From Sinorhizobium meliloti (lineage in GTDB: Bacteria > Pseudomonadota > Alphaproteobacteria > Rhizobiales > Rhizobiaceae): a DNA stretch of 64,000 bases. Location of the stretch: the NCBI RefSeq assembly GCF_035610345.1, contig NZ_CP141212.1:687976-751975 (forward strand), given 5' to 3'. Position 1 is the first letter of the stretch, and each line of letters begins with the position of its first letter. The notes beneath the pieces were generated by a model. It was not told where the DNA came from, ran no database searches, and worked only from the letters and a program-made list of their open reading frames with translations. The translations under genes and the position numbers were made by a program. This document shows positions 9,733 through 18,907 of this stretch, in pieces.

Positions 9733-11229
9733 ATGTATGAACTCGGTCATTTCATCGACGGCAAGCGCGTTGCCGGCACGAGCGGTCGCGTCAGCAACAT
9801 CTTCAACCCGGCAACGGGCGAAGTTCAAGGCACCGTAGCGCTGGCGAGCGACGCGGACCTGGCCGCCGCTGTCGAGAGCGCCAAGGCTGCCCAGCCCAAA
9901 TGGGCCGCAACCAATCCGCAGCGCCGCGCCCGCGTCTTCATGAAGTTCGTCCAGCTCCTGAACGACAACATGAACGAGCTGGCCGAGATGCTTTCCCGCG
10001 AGCACGGCAAGACCATCGACGACGCCAAGGGCGACATCGTGCGCGGCCTCGAAGTCTGCGAATTCGTCATCGGCATTCCACACCTGCAGAAGAGCGAATT
10101 CACCGAAGGCGCCGGTCCCGGCATCGACATGTACTCGATCCGCCAGCCGGTCGGCGTCGGCGCCGGCATCACCCCGTTCAACTTCCCCGGCATGATCCCG
10201 ATGTGGATGTTCGCCCCGGCGATCGCCTGCGGCAATGCATTCATCCTCAAGCCTTCCGAACGCGATCCCTCCGTGCCGATCCGCCTTGCCGAACTGATGA
10301 TCGAAGCCGGTCTGCCGGCGGGCATCCTCAACGTCGTCAACGGTGACAAGGGCGCGGTGGATGCGATCCTGACGCATCCCGATATCGCCGCCGTTTCCTT
10401 CGTCGGCTCGACCCCGATCGCCCGCTACGTCTATGGCACGGCGGCGATGAACGGCAAGCGTGCGCAATGCTTCGGCGGCGCAAAGAACCACATGATCATC
10501 ATGCCGGACGCCGACCTTGACCAGGCGGCCAACGCCCTCATCGGCGCCGGCTACGGTTCCGCGGGCGAGCGCTGCATGGCGATCTCGGTCGCCGTTCCGG
10601 TCGGCGAGGAAACCGCAAACCGGCTGATCGACAAGCTTGTGCCTATGGTCGAAAGCCTGCGCATCGGTCCCTATACCGACGAAAAGGCCGATATGGGGCC
10701 CGTCGTCACCAAGGAGGCGGAGCAGCGCATCCGCAGCCTGATCGACAGCGGCATCGAGCAGGGTGCGAAGCTCGTGGTCGACGGCCGCGACTTCAAGCTG
10801 CAGGGCTATGAGAACGGCCACTTCATCGGCGGCTGCCTCTTCGACGACGTCACACCCGACATGGACATCTACAAGACCGAAATCTTCGGACCCGTCCTGT
10901 CGGTCGTCCGCGCCAGGAATTACGAAGAGGCCCTGTCGCTGCCGATGAAGCACGAATACGGCAACGGTGTCGCCATCTACACCCGCGACGGCGATGCGGC
11001 GCGCGACTTCGCCTCCCGCATCAATATCGGCATGGTCGGCGTCAATGTTCCGATCCCCGTTCCGCTCGCCTACCATTCCTTCGGCGGCTGGAAATCCTCG
11101 TCCTTCGGCGACCTCAACCAGCATGGGCCGGACTCGATCAAGTTCTGGACGCGGACGAAGACGATCACGTCCCGCTGGCCGTCCGGCATCAAGGATGGAG
11201 CCGAGTTCTCGATACCGACGATGCGATAA
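9733..11229 (+). CDS. mmsA: CoA-acylating methylmalonate/malonate-semialdehyde dehydrogenase
   Basis: A 498-residue aldehyde dehydrogenase of the MmsA/IolA type. The catalytic Cys lies in GSAGERCMAIS near residue 281, and FGGAKNHMIIMPDADLDQ precedes it, a diagnostic stretch of this subfamily. It converts (methyl)malonate semialdehyde to propionyl- or acetyl-CoA with NAD and CoA, at the end of valine and myo-inositol breakdown. In S. meliloti the orthologous gene next to fbpA and rirA is called iolA. The ATG follows an aggagaaac ribosome site. Confidence 0.93.
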   Translation: MYELGHFIDGKRVAGTSGRVSNIFNPATGEVQGTVALASDADLAAAVESAKAAQPKWAATNPQRRARVFMKFVQLLNDNMNELAEMLSREHGKTIDDAKGDIVRGLEVCEFVIGIPHLQKSEFTEGAGPGIDMYSIRQPVGVGAGITPFNFPGMIPMWMFAPAIACGNAFILKPSERDPSVPIRLAELMIEAGLPAGILNVVNGDKGAVDAILTHPDIAAVSFVGSTPIARYVYGTAAMNGKRAQCFGGAKNHMIIMPDADLDQAANALIGAGYGSAGERCMAISVAVPVGEETANRLIDKLVPMVESLRIGPYTDEKADMGPVVTKEAEQRIRSLIDSGIEQGAKLVVDGRDFKLQGYENGHFIGGCLFDDVTPDMDIYKTEIFGPVLSVVRARNYEEALSLPMKHEYGNGVAIYTRDGDAARDFASRINIGMVGVNVPIPVPLAYHSFGGWKSSSFGDLNQHGPDSIKFWTRTKTITSRWPSGIKDGAEFSIPTMR

Positions 11230-11256
11230 CGCGGCAGCGAACGCCTGCTTCGACCG

Positions 11257-11276
11257 GGGCCTCCTTCGGGAGGCCC
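11257..11276 (+). terminator. Stem-loop after mmsA
   Basis: GGGCCTCC and GGAGGCCC flank a TTCG tetraloop, 27 bases past the mmsA stop. There is no T-run, so it may stabilise the mRNA end or act as a weak terminator. Confidence 0.5.
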
Positions 11277-11344
11277 TCCGATTGGATCGAGGAGGCGCGG
11301 AGGCGGCGCGAATAACCGTTCGCCCCACTGGAGCCGGCACGAAA

Positions 11345-11366
11345 ACGGCGGGCATGCGCCCGCCGT
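11345..11366 (-). terminator. Rho-independent terminator of fbpA
   Basis: A 9-bp perfect stem ACGGCGGGC/GCCCGCCGT with a 4-base loop. Read on the minus strand it is followed by a TTTTC tract. It lies 25 bases past the fbpA stop. Confidence 0.7.
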
Positions 11367-11391
11367 CCACGTATTGCTTCGATGGTCGGTC

Positions 11392-12432
11392 TCAGTCCTG
11401 CGGGCCGTCGTTGTAGCCGATCTTGTCGACGATTTCCGAGGCCTTCTTGCGGTTTGCCGCGATTTCGGCAAGCGGCAGCGTGTCCGGCTTGATCTCACCG
11501 AAGGACTTCACGACGTCCGATGGTTCGGCGCCCGGCAGAACCGGATACTCGAAGACCTGTTCGGCATAGATTTTCTGCGCTTCGCCTTCCGACAGGAATT
11601 CCATGAGCTTGAGGGCATTCTCCTTGTTCGGCGCGTTCTTGGCGAGCGCCATGCCGGAGATGTTCACATGCGTGCCCCGGTCCTTGGTGTTCGGGAACAG
11701 CACCTTGATCGCCGAAGCCCATTCCTTCTGCTCGGGCTCCTTCTCGTTGGTGATCATAAGGCCGACATAGTAGCTGTTGCCGAGCGCAATGTCGCATTCG
11801 CCGGCGAAGATCGCCTTGGCCTGGTCCCGATCGCCGCCGTCCGGCTTCTTGGCGAGATTGTTCCTGAGGCCGGTCAGCCATTTTTTCGCTTCGGCTTCGC
11901 CGTGGTGCGCGATCATGGAGGCGAACAGGCCGACATTATAGGAGTGCTGGCCGTCGCGAGTGCAGATCTTGCCCTTCCACTTCGGGTCGGCGAGTTCCTC
12001 ATAGGTGATGTCGTCCTGCGCGACGCGCTCCTTCGAGGCATAGACGACGCGGCCGCGTGTCGTCAGGCCGAACCAGTTGCCGTCCGGATCCCGGAAATGG
12101 TCGGGAATGTCCTTGTTGATGGTCTCGTTGACCACCGGCTGCGTCACGCCCGCGTCCTTGGCTTCGGTCAGGCGGCTGATGTCCACGGTCAGGATCACGT
12201 CGGCTGGAGAGTTTGCGCCTTCAGCCTGGATGCGCTCGACAAGACCCTTGTCGAGAAAGAGCACGTTGGTCGCAATGCCCGTCTTCTCGGTGAAGGCGTC
12301 CAAAAGCGGCTTAATGAGGTCCGGCTGCCGGTAAGAGTAGATGTTGACCTCTCCGTCGGCTCGGACCGCCGTAGAGGCAAGAAACGTCGCCGCTACGGAC
12401 AGCGCTCCGATCAGCGCTTTTGAAATTTGCAT
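11392..12432 (-). CDS. fbpA: Fe(3+) ABC transporter substrate-binding protein
   Basis: A 346-residue periplasmic ferric-iron-binding protein of the FbpA/SfuA/FutA type. A signal peptide ends near TAVRADG. The start of the mature part (VNIYSYRQPDLIKPLLD) and the YY pair in LGNSYYVGLM, used to bind Fe(III) in this family, are both present. The ggagagag site precedes the ATG. No permease or ATPase gene is adjacent in this window. It is divergent from rirA, the global iron regulator, and is probably iron-repressed. Confidence 0.88.
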   Translation of the reverse strand: MQISKALIGALSVAATFLASTAVRADGEVNIYSYRQPDLIKPLLDAFTEKTGIATNVLFLDKGLVERIQAEGANSPADVILTVDISRLTEAKDAGVTQPVVNETINKDIPDHFRDPDGNWFGLTTRGRVVYASKERVAQDDITYEELADPKWKGKICTRDGQHSYNVGLFASMIAHHGEAEAKKWLTGLRNNLAKKPDGGDRDQAKAIFAGECDIALGNSYYVGLMITNEKEPEQKEWASAIKVLFPNTKDRGTHVNISGMALAKNAPNKENALKLMEFLSEGEAQKIYAEQVFEYPVLPGAEPSDVVKSFGEIKPDTLPLAEIAANRKKASEIVDKIGYNDGPQD

Positions 12433-12462
12433 GGTGCTCTCTCCTTTTTCGTGTTTTAAACT

Positions 12463-12477
12463 TAACTAACTCAATCA
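12463..12477 (-). promoter_or_regulatory. Possible RirA (IRO-box-like) site upstream of fbpA
   Basis: On the minus strand this reads TGATTGAGTTAGTTA, five of the six conserved bases of the TGA-N9-TCA IRO box bound by RirA. It lies about 30 bases before the fbpA start. It is a short, imperfect match in an AT-rich stretch. Confidence 0.3.
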
Positions 12478-12551
12478 TATTTCTGCCGTCCGCCGGCGCG
12501 TCAGTCAACAGCGAAAAGGTGAAGAGATAACCTTCGTGAATATTTCCACTT

Positions 12552-12568
12552 TTTGGAATTGTTCCAAA
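12552..12568. promoter_or_regulatory. ICE-like palindrome (putative Irr site) upstream of rirA
   Basis: TTTGGAATTGTTCCAAA is a perfect 7+3+7 inverted repeat. It matches the architecture of the rhizobial iron control element (TTTAGAA-N3-TTCTAAA) except for a symmetric A/T to G/C change in both arms. It is 53 bases before the rirA ATG. Irr is known to repress rirA in related rhizobia under low iron, so this is its likely operator. Confidence 0.55.
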
Positions 12569-12621
12569 CTGCGATCCGTCCTATATGATGAGGCACGAAT
12601 TTATCGAATCCGGAGCAAAAA

Positions 12622-13086
12622 ATGCGTCTGACGAAGCAAACCAACTACGCGGTACGCATGTTGATGTACTGTGCTGCGAACGGCGAGAAGCTCAGCCGCA
12701 TTCCCGAGATTGCGAGGGCTTACGGCGTATCCGAGCTGTTCCTCTTCAAGATTCTGCAGCCGCTCACGAGAGCCGGCCTAGTCGAGACGGTGCGCGGCCG
12801 CAACGGCGGCGTCCGCCTGCCGAAGCCGGCGTCGGAGATCACACTTTTCGACGTCGTCAAAGTCACGGAAGACAGTTTCGCCATGGCGGAATGCTTCGAG
12901 GCGGGCGAGATCGACTGCCCGCTGGTGGACAGCTGCGGCCTCAACGCCGCGCTGCGCAAGGCGCTGAACGCCTTTTTCGAAGTGCTTCAGGGATACACGA
13001 TCGACGACCTGGTCAAGGCCCGGCCGCAGATCAACTTCCTCCTGGGCCTGGAAGAGCCGGTGCGCCCGCAGACCTCGGCCGCCTGA
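12622..13086 (+). CDS. rirA: Rhizobial iron regulator, Rrf2 family
   Basis: A 154-residue Rrf2-family repressor. The winged helix is at residues 1-65 (MRLTKQTNYAVRMLMYCA; RGRNGGVRLPKP). The three Fe-S ligands are Cys91, Cys99 and Cys105, exactly the positions described for RirA. With its cluster intact under iron-rich conditions it represses iron-uptake genes such as the divergent fbpA. A ccggag site precedes the ATG. The match is strong throughout. Confidence 0.95.
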   Translation: MRLTKQTNYAVRMLMYCAANGEKLSRIPEIARAYGVSELFLFKILQPLTRAGLVETVRGRNGGVRLPKPASEITLFDVVKVTEDSFAMAECFEAGEIDCPLVDSCGLNAALRKALNAFFEVLQGYTIDDLVKARPQINFLLGLEEPVRPQTSAA

Positions 13087-13539
13087 GTTCACTCGCGTCC
13101 GCGAGCTTGCGGCCGAGAGGCTCTGCCCTGAAGCAGCGTGAGAGCGGGACGGAAAACCCGCGCACGCTGGCGGCAACTCACCCGCGAACTGCTGCTTCCA
13201 GTCGACAGGTCTTGCTTCCGGCGGGCGATCTCGGCACCTTGAAGGTAGCGCACTTTCGAGGTCGAATGTTTCCCTTCGACAGCGCAGCTTAGAGTTTATC
13301 TGCATTCCCCTTGAGAGTTCGCGACTCGCATTGCTCGCCCCGGAACCGCGGTTGCCGGCGAAAGTCGGGGATAGTTCCGCATGCTCTGTTTGCGGAAGAA
13401 TTTTTCGCATAGACAAAATTCCAAAGCGACTTATTGCATTGCGACGCCAAATGTCGTTCCATCCGCCCTTGACCGGGTGCAAACGTCATGCCGTGTCAGA
13501 TAAATTGCGAGAACAAAAACAAATCTGGGAAGCAAGCTC
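13087..13539 (+). other. Intergenic region between rirA and dppA
   Basis: No convincing coding sequence is seen in these 453 bases. The first part is GC-rich and the last ~150 bases are AT-richer, as expected for the dppA promoter and leader. A gggaag ribosome site lies before dppA. Leaders of dppA-type genes are often small-RNA targets in rhizobia, but no specific site can be shown here. Confidence 0.5.
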
Positions 13540-15135
13540 ATGAAAAAGCTCACTACTCTCTTGGCAGCGACGGCGATTGCCACGCTGATGGCCGGCACCG
13601 CCTGGTCGAAAACGTTCGTCTTCTGCTCGGAAGGGTCGCCGGAGGGCTTTGATCCCGGCCTCTATACGGCCGGCACGACCTTCGACGCTGCCGCGCATAC
13701 CGTTTACAGCCGTCTTCTCGAGTTCAAGAAGGGCACGACGGAGACCGAGCCCGGGCTCGCCGAAAGCTGGACGATTTCCGACGACGGCCTTGAATATACT
13801 TTCAAGCTGCGTCCCGGCGTCAAGTTCCAGACGACCGAGTTCTTCACCCCCACCCGCGAACTGAATGCCGACGATGTGATCTTCTCGATCGAGCGCCAGT
13901 GGAAGTCCGACCATCCGTGGCACGGCTACGTAACCGGCGGTTCCTGGGAATATTTCGCCGGCATGGGCCTGCCGGAACTGCTCGAGTCGGTCGAGAAGGT
14001 CGACGACATGACGGTCAAGATCAAGCTGAAGCGCAAGGAAGCGCCGTTCCTCGCCAATCTTGCCATGCCCTTCGCGTCGATCATGTCGAAGGAATATGCC
14101 GACAAGCTGCAGGCCGAAGACAAGATGAACCAGCTCAACCAGATGCCGCTCGGCACCGGTCCTTTCGCCTTTGTCGGTTACCAGCAGGACGCGGTCATCC
14201 GCTACAAGGCTCATCCGGACTTCTGGGGCGGAAAACAGAAGATCGATGATCTGGTCTTCGCGATCACCACGGATGCGGCCGTTCGCTTTCAGAAGCTGCA
14301 GGCCGGCGAATGCCACCTGATGCCCTATCCGAACGCGGCCGATGTGGAAGCCATGAAGGCCGATCCGAACCTGAAGGTGATGGAGCAGGCCGGCCTCAAC
14401 GTCGCCTATCTCGCCTACAACACGACGCAGGCGCCTTTCGACAAGGTCGAAGTGCGCAAGGCCCTGAACAAGGCGATCAACAAGCAGGCGATCGTCGATG
14501 CCGTCTTCCAGGGACAGGCGCAGCCGGCGGTCAACCCGATTCCGCCGACCATGTGGTCCTATAACGAACAGATCGAAGACGACACCTACGATCCGGAAGC
14601 GGCCAAGAAGATGCTCGAGGATGCCGGCGTCAAGGACCTTTCGATGAAGGTCTGGGCGATGCCGGTCGCGCGTCCCTACATGCTGAACGCCCGTCGCGCC
14701 GCCGAACTGATGCAGGCGGACTTTGCAAAGGTCGGCGTCAAGGTCGAAATCGTCTCCTACGAATGGGCGGAATATCTCGAGAAGTCCAAGGCGAAGGACC
14801 GCGACGGTGCGGTCATCCTCGGCTGGACGGGCGACAATGGCGACCCGGACAACTTCCTCGACACTCTGCTCGGTTGCGATGCCGTCGGCGGCAACAACCG
14901 CGCGCAGTGGTGCAACAAGGAGTTCGACGACCTCGTCACGAAGGCGAAGGAAGCATCCGACGTCGCAGAGCGCACCAAGCTCTACGAGGAAGCGCAGGTC
15001 ATCTTCAAGCGCGAAGCTCCCTGGGCAACGCTCGACCACTCGCTCTCCATCGTCCCGATGCGCAAGAATGTCGAAGGCTTCGTGCAGAGCCCGCTCGGCG
15101 ACTTTGCTTTCGACGGCGTTGATATTGTAGAGTAA
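13540..15135 (+). CDS. dppA: Dipeptide ABC transporter substrate-binding protein
   Basis: A 531-residue SBP_bac_5 family protein. The signal peptide is MKKLTTLLAATAIATLMAGT, and the mature start KTFVFCSEGSPEGFDPGLYT is typical of DppA. NKQAIVDAVFQGQAQPAVNP lies mid-protein. It binds dipeptides (in this family also delta-aminolevulinate or haem peptides) for import by DppBCDF, encoded directly downstream. Confidence 0.92.
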   Translation: MKKLTTLLAATAIATLMAGTAWSKTFVFCSEGSPEGFDPGLYTAGTTFDAAAHTVYSRLLEFKKGTTETEPGLAESWTISDDGLEYTFKLRPGVKFQTTEFFTPTRELNADDVIFSIERQWKSDHPWHGYVTGGSWEYFAGMGLPELLESVEKVDDMTVKIKLKRKEAPFLANLAMPFASIMSKEYADKLQAEDKMNQLNQMPLGTGPFAFVGYQQDAVIRYKAHPDFWGGKQKIDDLVFAITTDAAVRFQKLQAGECHLMPYPNAADVEAMKADPNLKVMEQAGLNVAYLAYNTTQAPFDKVEVRKALNKAINKQAIVDAVFQGQAQPAVNPIPPTMWSYNEQIEDDTYDPEAAKKMLEDAGVKDLSMKVWAMPVARPYMLNARRAAELMQADFAKVGVKVEIVSYEWAEYLEKSKAKDRDGAVILGWTGDNGDPDNFLDTLLGCDAVGGNNRAQWCNKEFDDLVTKAKEASDVAERTKLYEEAQVIFKREAPWATLDHSLSIVPMRKNVEGFVQSPLGDFAFDGVDIVE

Positions 15136-15154
15136 TCTTATCGACAGATCCGAA

Positions 15155-15192
15155 GGGGGCGTTTGCCGCTGGCGAGCGCCCCTCTTCCTTTT
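15155..15192 (+). terminator. Intercistronic stem-loop between dppA and dppB
   Basis: GGGGCG at 15156-15161 pairs with CGCCCC at 15177-15182, followed by a pyrimidine tract with five Ts. Such an element usually gives partial termination or protects the dppA mRNA, so that the binding protein is made in excess of the membrane parts. Confidence 0.5.
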
Positions 15193-15239
15193 TGCCAGTG
15201 CCGCCACTCATGCGGGCACGGTTGGCATGAGGTTTGACT

Positions 15240-16244
15240 ATGTTCCGATTCCTTCTGGGGCGTTTGGCAGTGCTGATCCCGACTTTCATCGGGGTTTCCA
15301 TCATCGCCTTTTCCTTCATCCGCCTGCTTCCCGGCGATCCCGTGGCGCTGCTTTCCGGCGAACGGGTCATGTCGCCGGAGCGGCACGCCGAGATCTCCCA
15401 CCAACTGGGCTTCGACCGCCCCATCGTCATGCAGTACCTGGATTATCTCTGGGGCGTTCTGCAGGGCGACTTCGGAACGTCGATCGTCACCAAGAAGCCG
15501 GTGATCGATCAGTTCATGGAGCTCTTCCCGGCGACCGTCGAGCTGTCGCTTTGCGCCATCATCTTCGCGGTGGTCGTCGGCATACCTGCTGGTGTCGTCG
15601 CGGCAGTCAAGCGCGGATCCATCTTCGACCAGATCATCATGGGCACCGCGCTCATCGGCTTCTCGATGCCGATCTTCTGGTGGGGCCTGCTGCTGATCAT
15701 CGTGGTCTCCGGCATTCTGCAGTGGACGCCGGTGTCCGGGCGTATCTCGTTGATGTTCTTCTTCCCGTCGGTCACCGGCTTCATGCTGATCGACTCGCTA
15801 TTGTCCGGCCAGGAAGGGGCGTTCCAGTCGGCCTTCAATCACCTCATCCTGCCGACGATCGTTCTCGGCACCATTCCGCTCGCCGTCATTGCGCGCCAGA
15901 CCCGCTCTGCAATGCTCGAAGTGCTTTCCGAGGACTATGTGCGCACGGCACGTGCCAAGGGGCTCTCCACCTTCCGTGTGGTCGGCATTCATGCGCTCCG
16001 CAATGCGATGATCCCTGTCGTCACCACCATCGGCCTGCAGGTCGGTGTGATGCTGGCGGGCGCGATCCTGACGGAGACGATCTTCTCCTGGCCGGGGATC
16101 GGCAAGTGGATGGTCGATTCGGTCTTCCGGCGCGACTATGCCGTCATACAGGGCGGGCTTCTGATCATAGCCGCGGTCATCATGCTGGTGAACCTCGCCG
16201 TTGATCTGCTCTACGGCCTGATCAACCCCCGCATCCGGCACTGA
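15240..16244 (+). CDS. dppB: Dipeptide ABC transporter permease
   Basis: A 334-residue BPD_transp_1 permease, starting MFRFLLGRLAVLIPTFIGVS, with the EAA loop EDYVRTARAKGLSTFRVVGI near residue 230. In-frame TTG occurs at 15234, but the ATG at 15240 has a gagg site seven bases ahead and is preferred. It forms the import channel with DppC. Confidence 0.92.
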   Translation: MFRFLLGRLAVLIPTFIGVSIIAFSFIRLLPGDPVALLSGERVMSPERHAEISHQLGFDRPIVMQYLDYLWGVLQGDFGTSIVTKKPVIDQFMELFPATVELSLCAIIFAVVVGIPAGVVAAVKRGSIFDQIIMGTALIGFSMPIFWWGLLLIIVVSGILQWTPVSGRISLMFFFPSVTGFMLIDSLLSGQEGAFQSAFNHLILPTIVLGTIPLAVIARQTRSAMLEVLSEDYVRTARAKGLSTFRVVGIHALRNAMIPVVTTIGLQVGVMLAGAILTETIFSWPGIGKWMVDSVFRRDYAVIQGGLLIIAAVIMLVNLAVDLLYGLINPRIRH

Positions 16245-16254
16245 GGAGAGCGAT

Positions 16255-17163
16255 ATGACCGAAGTTACCGCGACAACCGCCATATCGACCGATCCGACGC
16301 GCCGGGCGCGTCTCGCCGAATTCTGGTACTATTTCTCGGAGAACCGCGGTGCCGTTATCGGCCTGTTCTTCTTCCTGTTCCTGGTGCTGCTCGCCATCTT
16401 CGCTCCGTTGGTGGCACCCCATAACCCGACCATCCAGTTCCGCGAGGCGGTGCTGCTCCCGCCCGTCTGGCAGGAAGGCGGCCGCGCGACTTTCCTGCTC
16501 GGGACCGACGCCGTGGGCCGCGATATGCTCTCCCGTCTCATCTACGGCACACGTTTCTCGCTCTTCGTGGGCGTCATCGTGACGGTTCTGTCCCTGACGG
16601 GCGGAATCCTCGTCGGCGTCATCGCCGGCTATTTCCGCGGGTGGATCGACACGGTCATCATGCGGATCATGGACATCATCCTGGCCTTCCCGTCGCTCCT
16701 GCTGGCGCTCGTCCTGGTTGCGGTGCTGGGGCCGGGCCTCACCAATGCGATGATCGCGATCGCGCTGGTGTTCCAGCCGCATTTCGTCCGCCTGACGCGG
16801 GCGGCGGTGATGACGGAGAAAACGCGCGACTACGTCGTGGCGGCGAAGGTCGCCGGAGCCGGACATGCGAGGCTGATGTTCAAGACCATCCTGCCGAACT
16901 GCATGGCCCCGCTCATCGTCCAGGCGACGCTCTCGTTTTCGAGTGCGATCCTCGATGCGGCGGCACTCGGCTTCCTGGGTATGGGTGCGCAGCCGCCGAC
17001 GCCGGAATGGGGAACGATGCTGGCGGAAGCACGCGAATTCATCCTCCGTGCCTGGTGGGTCGTGACGCTTCCCGGCCTCGCTATCCTCGTGACCGTTCTG
17101 GCAATCAATCTGATGGGCGACGGCCTGCGCGACGCGCTCGACCCCAAGCTGAAGAGGTCCTGA
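16255..17163 (+). CDS. dppC: Dipeptide ABC transporter permease
   Basis: A 302-residue permease with an OppC-type N-terminus (FWYYFSENRGAVIGLFFFLF), GTDAVGRDMLSRLIYGTRFS and the EAA loop RDYVVAAKVAGAGHARLMFK. It pairs with DppB. A gaggagag site lies before the ATG, ten bases past dppB. Confidence 0.92.
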   Translation: MTEVTATTAISTDPTRRARLAEFWYYFSENRGAVIGLFFFLFLVLLAIFAPLVAPHNPTIQFREAVLLPPVWQEGGRATFLLGTDAVGRDMLSRLIYGTRFSLFVGVIVTVLSLTGGILVGVIAGYFRGWIDTVIMRIMDIILAFPSLLLALVLVAVLGPGLTNAMIAIALVFQPHFVRLTRAAVMTEKTRDYVVAAKVAGAGHARLMFKTILPNCMAPLIVQATLSFSSAILDAAALGFLGMGAQPPTPEWGTMLAEAREFILRAWWVVTLPGLAILVTVLAINLMGDGLRDALDPKLKRS

Positions 17164-17164
17164 C

Positions 17165-18019
17165 ATGGCGCTTCTCGAAATCGAAAACCTCGTCGTCGAA
17201 TTCCAGACGGCGTCCGGGCCGTTCCGAGCCGTCGACGGCGTCTCGCTCAAGGTGCATGAGGGCGAGGTCCTGGCGATCGTCGGGGAATCGGGCTCCGGCA
17301 AATCCGTGTCCATGCTTGCCGCCATGGGGCTTCTGCCCTGGACCGCCAAGGTGACCGCGGACAAGCTCGCCTTCAACGGACGGGATCTATTGAAGATGCC
17401 GGCCTCCGACCGTCGCAAGATCGTCGGCAAGGACATTGCGATGATCTTTCAGGAGCCCATCGCCAGCCTCAATCCGTGCTTCACGGTCGGTTTCCAGATC
17501 GAGGAAGTGCTGCGCATACATATGGGCCTCGACCGGGCAGCGCGGCGCAACCGCGCGATCGAGCTGTTCGATGCGGTCGGCATTCCCGACCCCGCCGAGC
17601 GCCTCGGGCACTTTCCGCACCAGATGTCGGGCGGGCAGTGCCAGCGCGTGATGATCGCCATCGCGCTTGCCTGCAACCCGAAACTGCTCATCGCGGACGA
17701 GCCGACGACTGCACTGGACGTGACGATCCAGAAGCAGATCCTCGATCTCCTGATGAAGCTGCAGCAGGAATACCGCATGGGCCTCATCATGATCACCCAT
17801 AACATGGGCGTCGTGGCGGAGACGGCGGATCGCGTCATCGTGCAGTACAAGGGCCGGAAGATCGAAGAGGCCGATGTCCTTTCGCTGTTCGAGTCGCCGA
17901 AGAGCAATTACACCCGCGCGCTTCTCTCGGCCTTGCCGGAGAATGCGACGGGAGACCGGTTGCCGACGATTTCCGAACTTTTCAATGAGCAACAGATGCT
18001 CGAGGGAGCTGCTCGATGA
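17165..18019 (+). CDS. dppD: Dipeptide ABC transporter ATP-binding protein
   Basis: A 284-residue ATPase with Walker A GESGSGKS, signature MSGGQCQRVMIAIAL, Walker B LLIADEPTT and H-loop ITHN. The Q-loop context FQEPIASLNPCFTVG is typical of DppD/OppD. Most DppD proteins run to ~325 residues with a Cys-rich C-terminal tail; this one ends soon after NYTRALLSALP, so it lacks that tail. The start lies one base past the dppC stop. Confidence 0.9.
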   Translation: MALLEIENLVVEFQTASGPFRAVDGVSLKVHEGEVLAIVGESGSGKSVSMLAAMGLLPWTAKVTADKLAFNGRDLLKMPASDRRKIVGKDIAMIFQEPIASLNPCFTVGFQIEEVLRIHMGLDRAARRNRAIELFDAVGIPDPAERLGHFPHQMSGGQCQRVMIAIALACNPKLLIADEPTTALDVTIQKQILDLLMKLQQEYRMGLIMITHNMGVVAETADRVIVQYKGRKIEEADVLSLFESPKSNYTRALLSALPENATGDRLPTISELFNEQQMLEGAAR

Positions 18020-18843
18020 CCCATGTTCTCGAAGCCCGCAACCTGGTGCGCGACTATCATATTCCCGGAAACCTGTTCCGTGCGGCGCGCACCGTTCATG
18101 CGCTGAAGGGCGTAAGCTTCACGGTCGACGAGGGCAAGACGCTCGCGATCGTGGGCGAAAGCGGCTGCGGCAAGTCTACGCTCGGACGCATCATCACGCT
18201 CATCGACCCGGCGACGGCGGGCGAGCTGTCGATCGACGGCAAGACGGTCGACATCGCGCGCGAGGGGCTGACGGCGGAGATGCGCCGCAAGGTTCAGATC
18301 GTCTTTCAGAACCCTTACGGCTCCCTCAATCCTCGCCAGAAGATCGGCGATATTCTCGCGGAACCGCTCATCATCAACACCAAGGTTCCGGCAGGCGAAC
18401 GCCGAGAGCGGGCAATGGCGATGTTGAAGAAGGTCGGCCTCGAGGAGAAGCACTACAATCGCTATCCGCACATGTTCTCCGGCGGCCAGCGGCAGCGCAT
18501 CGCGATTGCCCGTGCGTTGATGCTCAATCCCAAGCTTCTGGTTCTGGATGAGCCGGTTTCGGCGCTCGACCTCTCCGTACAGGCGCAGGTTCTGAACCTG
18601 CTCGCCGATCTGCAGGACGAATTCAAGCTCACCTATGTCTTCATCAGTCACGATCTGTCGGTGGTGCGCTACATCGCCGATGACGTAATGGTGATGTATT
18701 ACGGCGAAGCGGTCGAGTATGGCAGCCGGGACGCGGTATTCTCCGACCCGCAGCACGATTATACGAAGACGTTGTTCGCGGCGACGCCGCGGGCGGATGT
18801 TGCCAGCATCAAGGCCCGGCTCGCCCGGAAGAATGCCGCCTGA
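18016..18843 (+). CDS. dppF: Dipeptide ABC transporter ATP-binding protein
   Basis: A 275-residue second ATPase, with GESGCGKSTLGR (Walker A), FSGGQRQRIAIARALML (signature) and LLVLDEPVSALD (Walker B). It overlaps dppD by ATGA. It is somewhat short for DppF (usually ~320-330), ending at KARLARKNAA. Confidence 0.9.
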   Translation: MTHVLEARNLVRDYHIPGNLFRAARTVHALKGVSFTVDEGKTLAIVGESGCGKSTLGRIITLIDPATAGELSIDGKTVDIAREGLTAEMRRKVQIVFQNPYGSLNPRQKIGDILAEPLIINTKVPAGERRERAMAMLKKVGLEEKHYNRYPHMFSGGQRQRIAIARALMLNPKLLVLDEPVSALDLSVQAQVLNLLADLQDEFKLTYVFISHDLSVVRYIADDVMVMYYGEAVEYGSRDAVFSDPQHDYTKTLFAATPRADVASIKARLARKNAA

Positions 18844-18907
18844 GCGGAAATACGTATCACCCAAATGCCGGCAGACCGTTGTTCGGCCCAACACCAGGAT
18901 GAGGATT

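Noticed and set aside
9718..11370. 550-codon minus-strand frame opposite mmsA
   Set aside because: Shadow of a well-recognised dehydrogenase gene; composition typical of antisense frames.
13486..15207. 573-codon minus-strand frame opposite dppA
   Set aside because: Shadow of dppA; no domain, no ribosome site.
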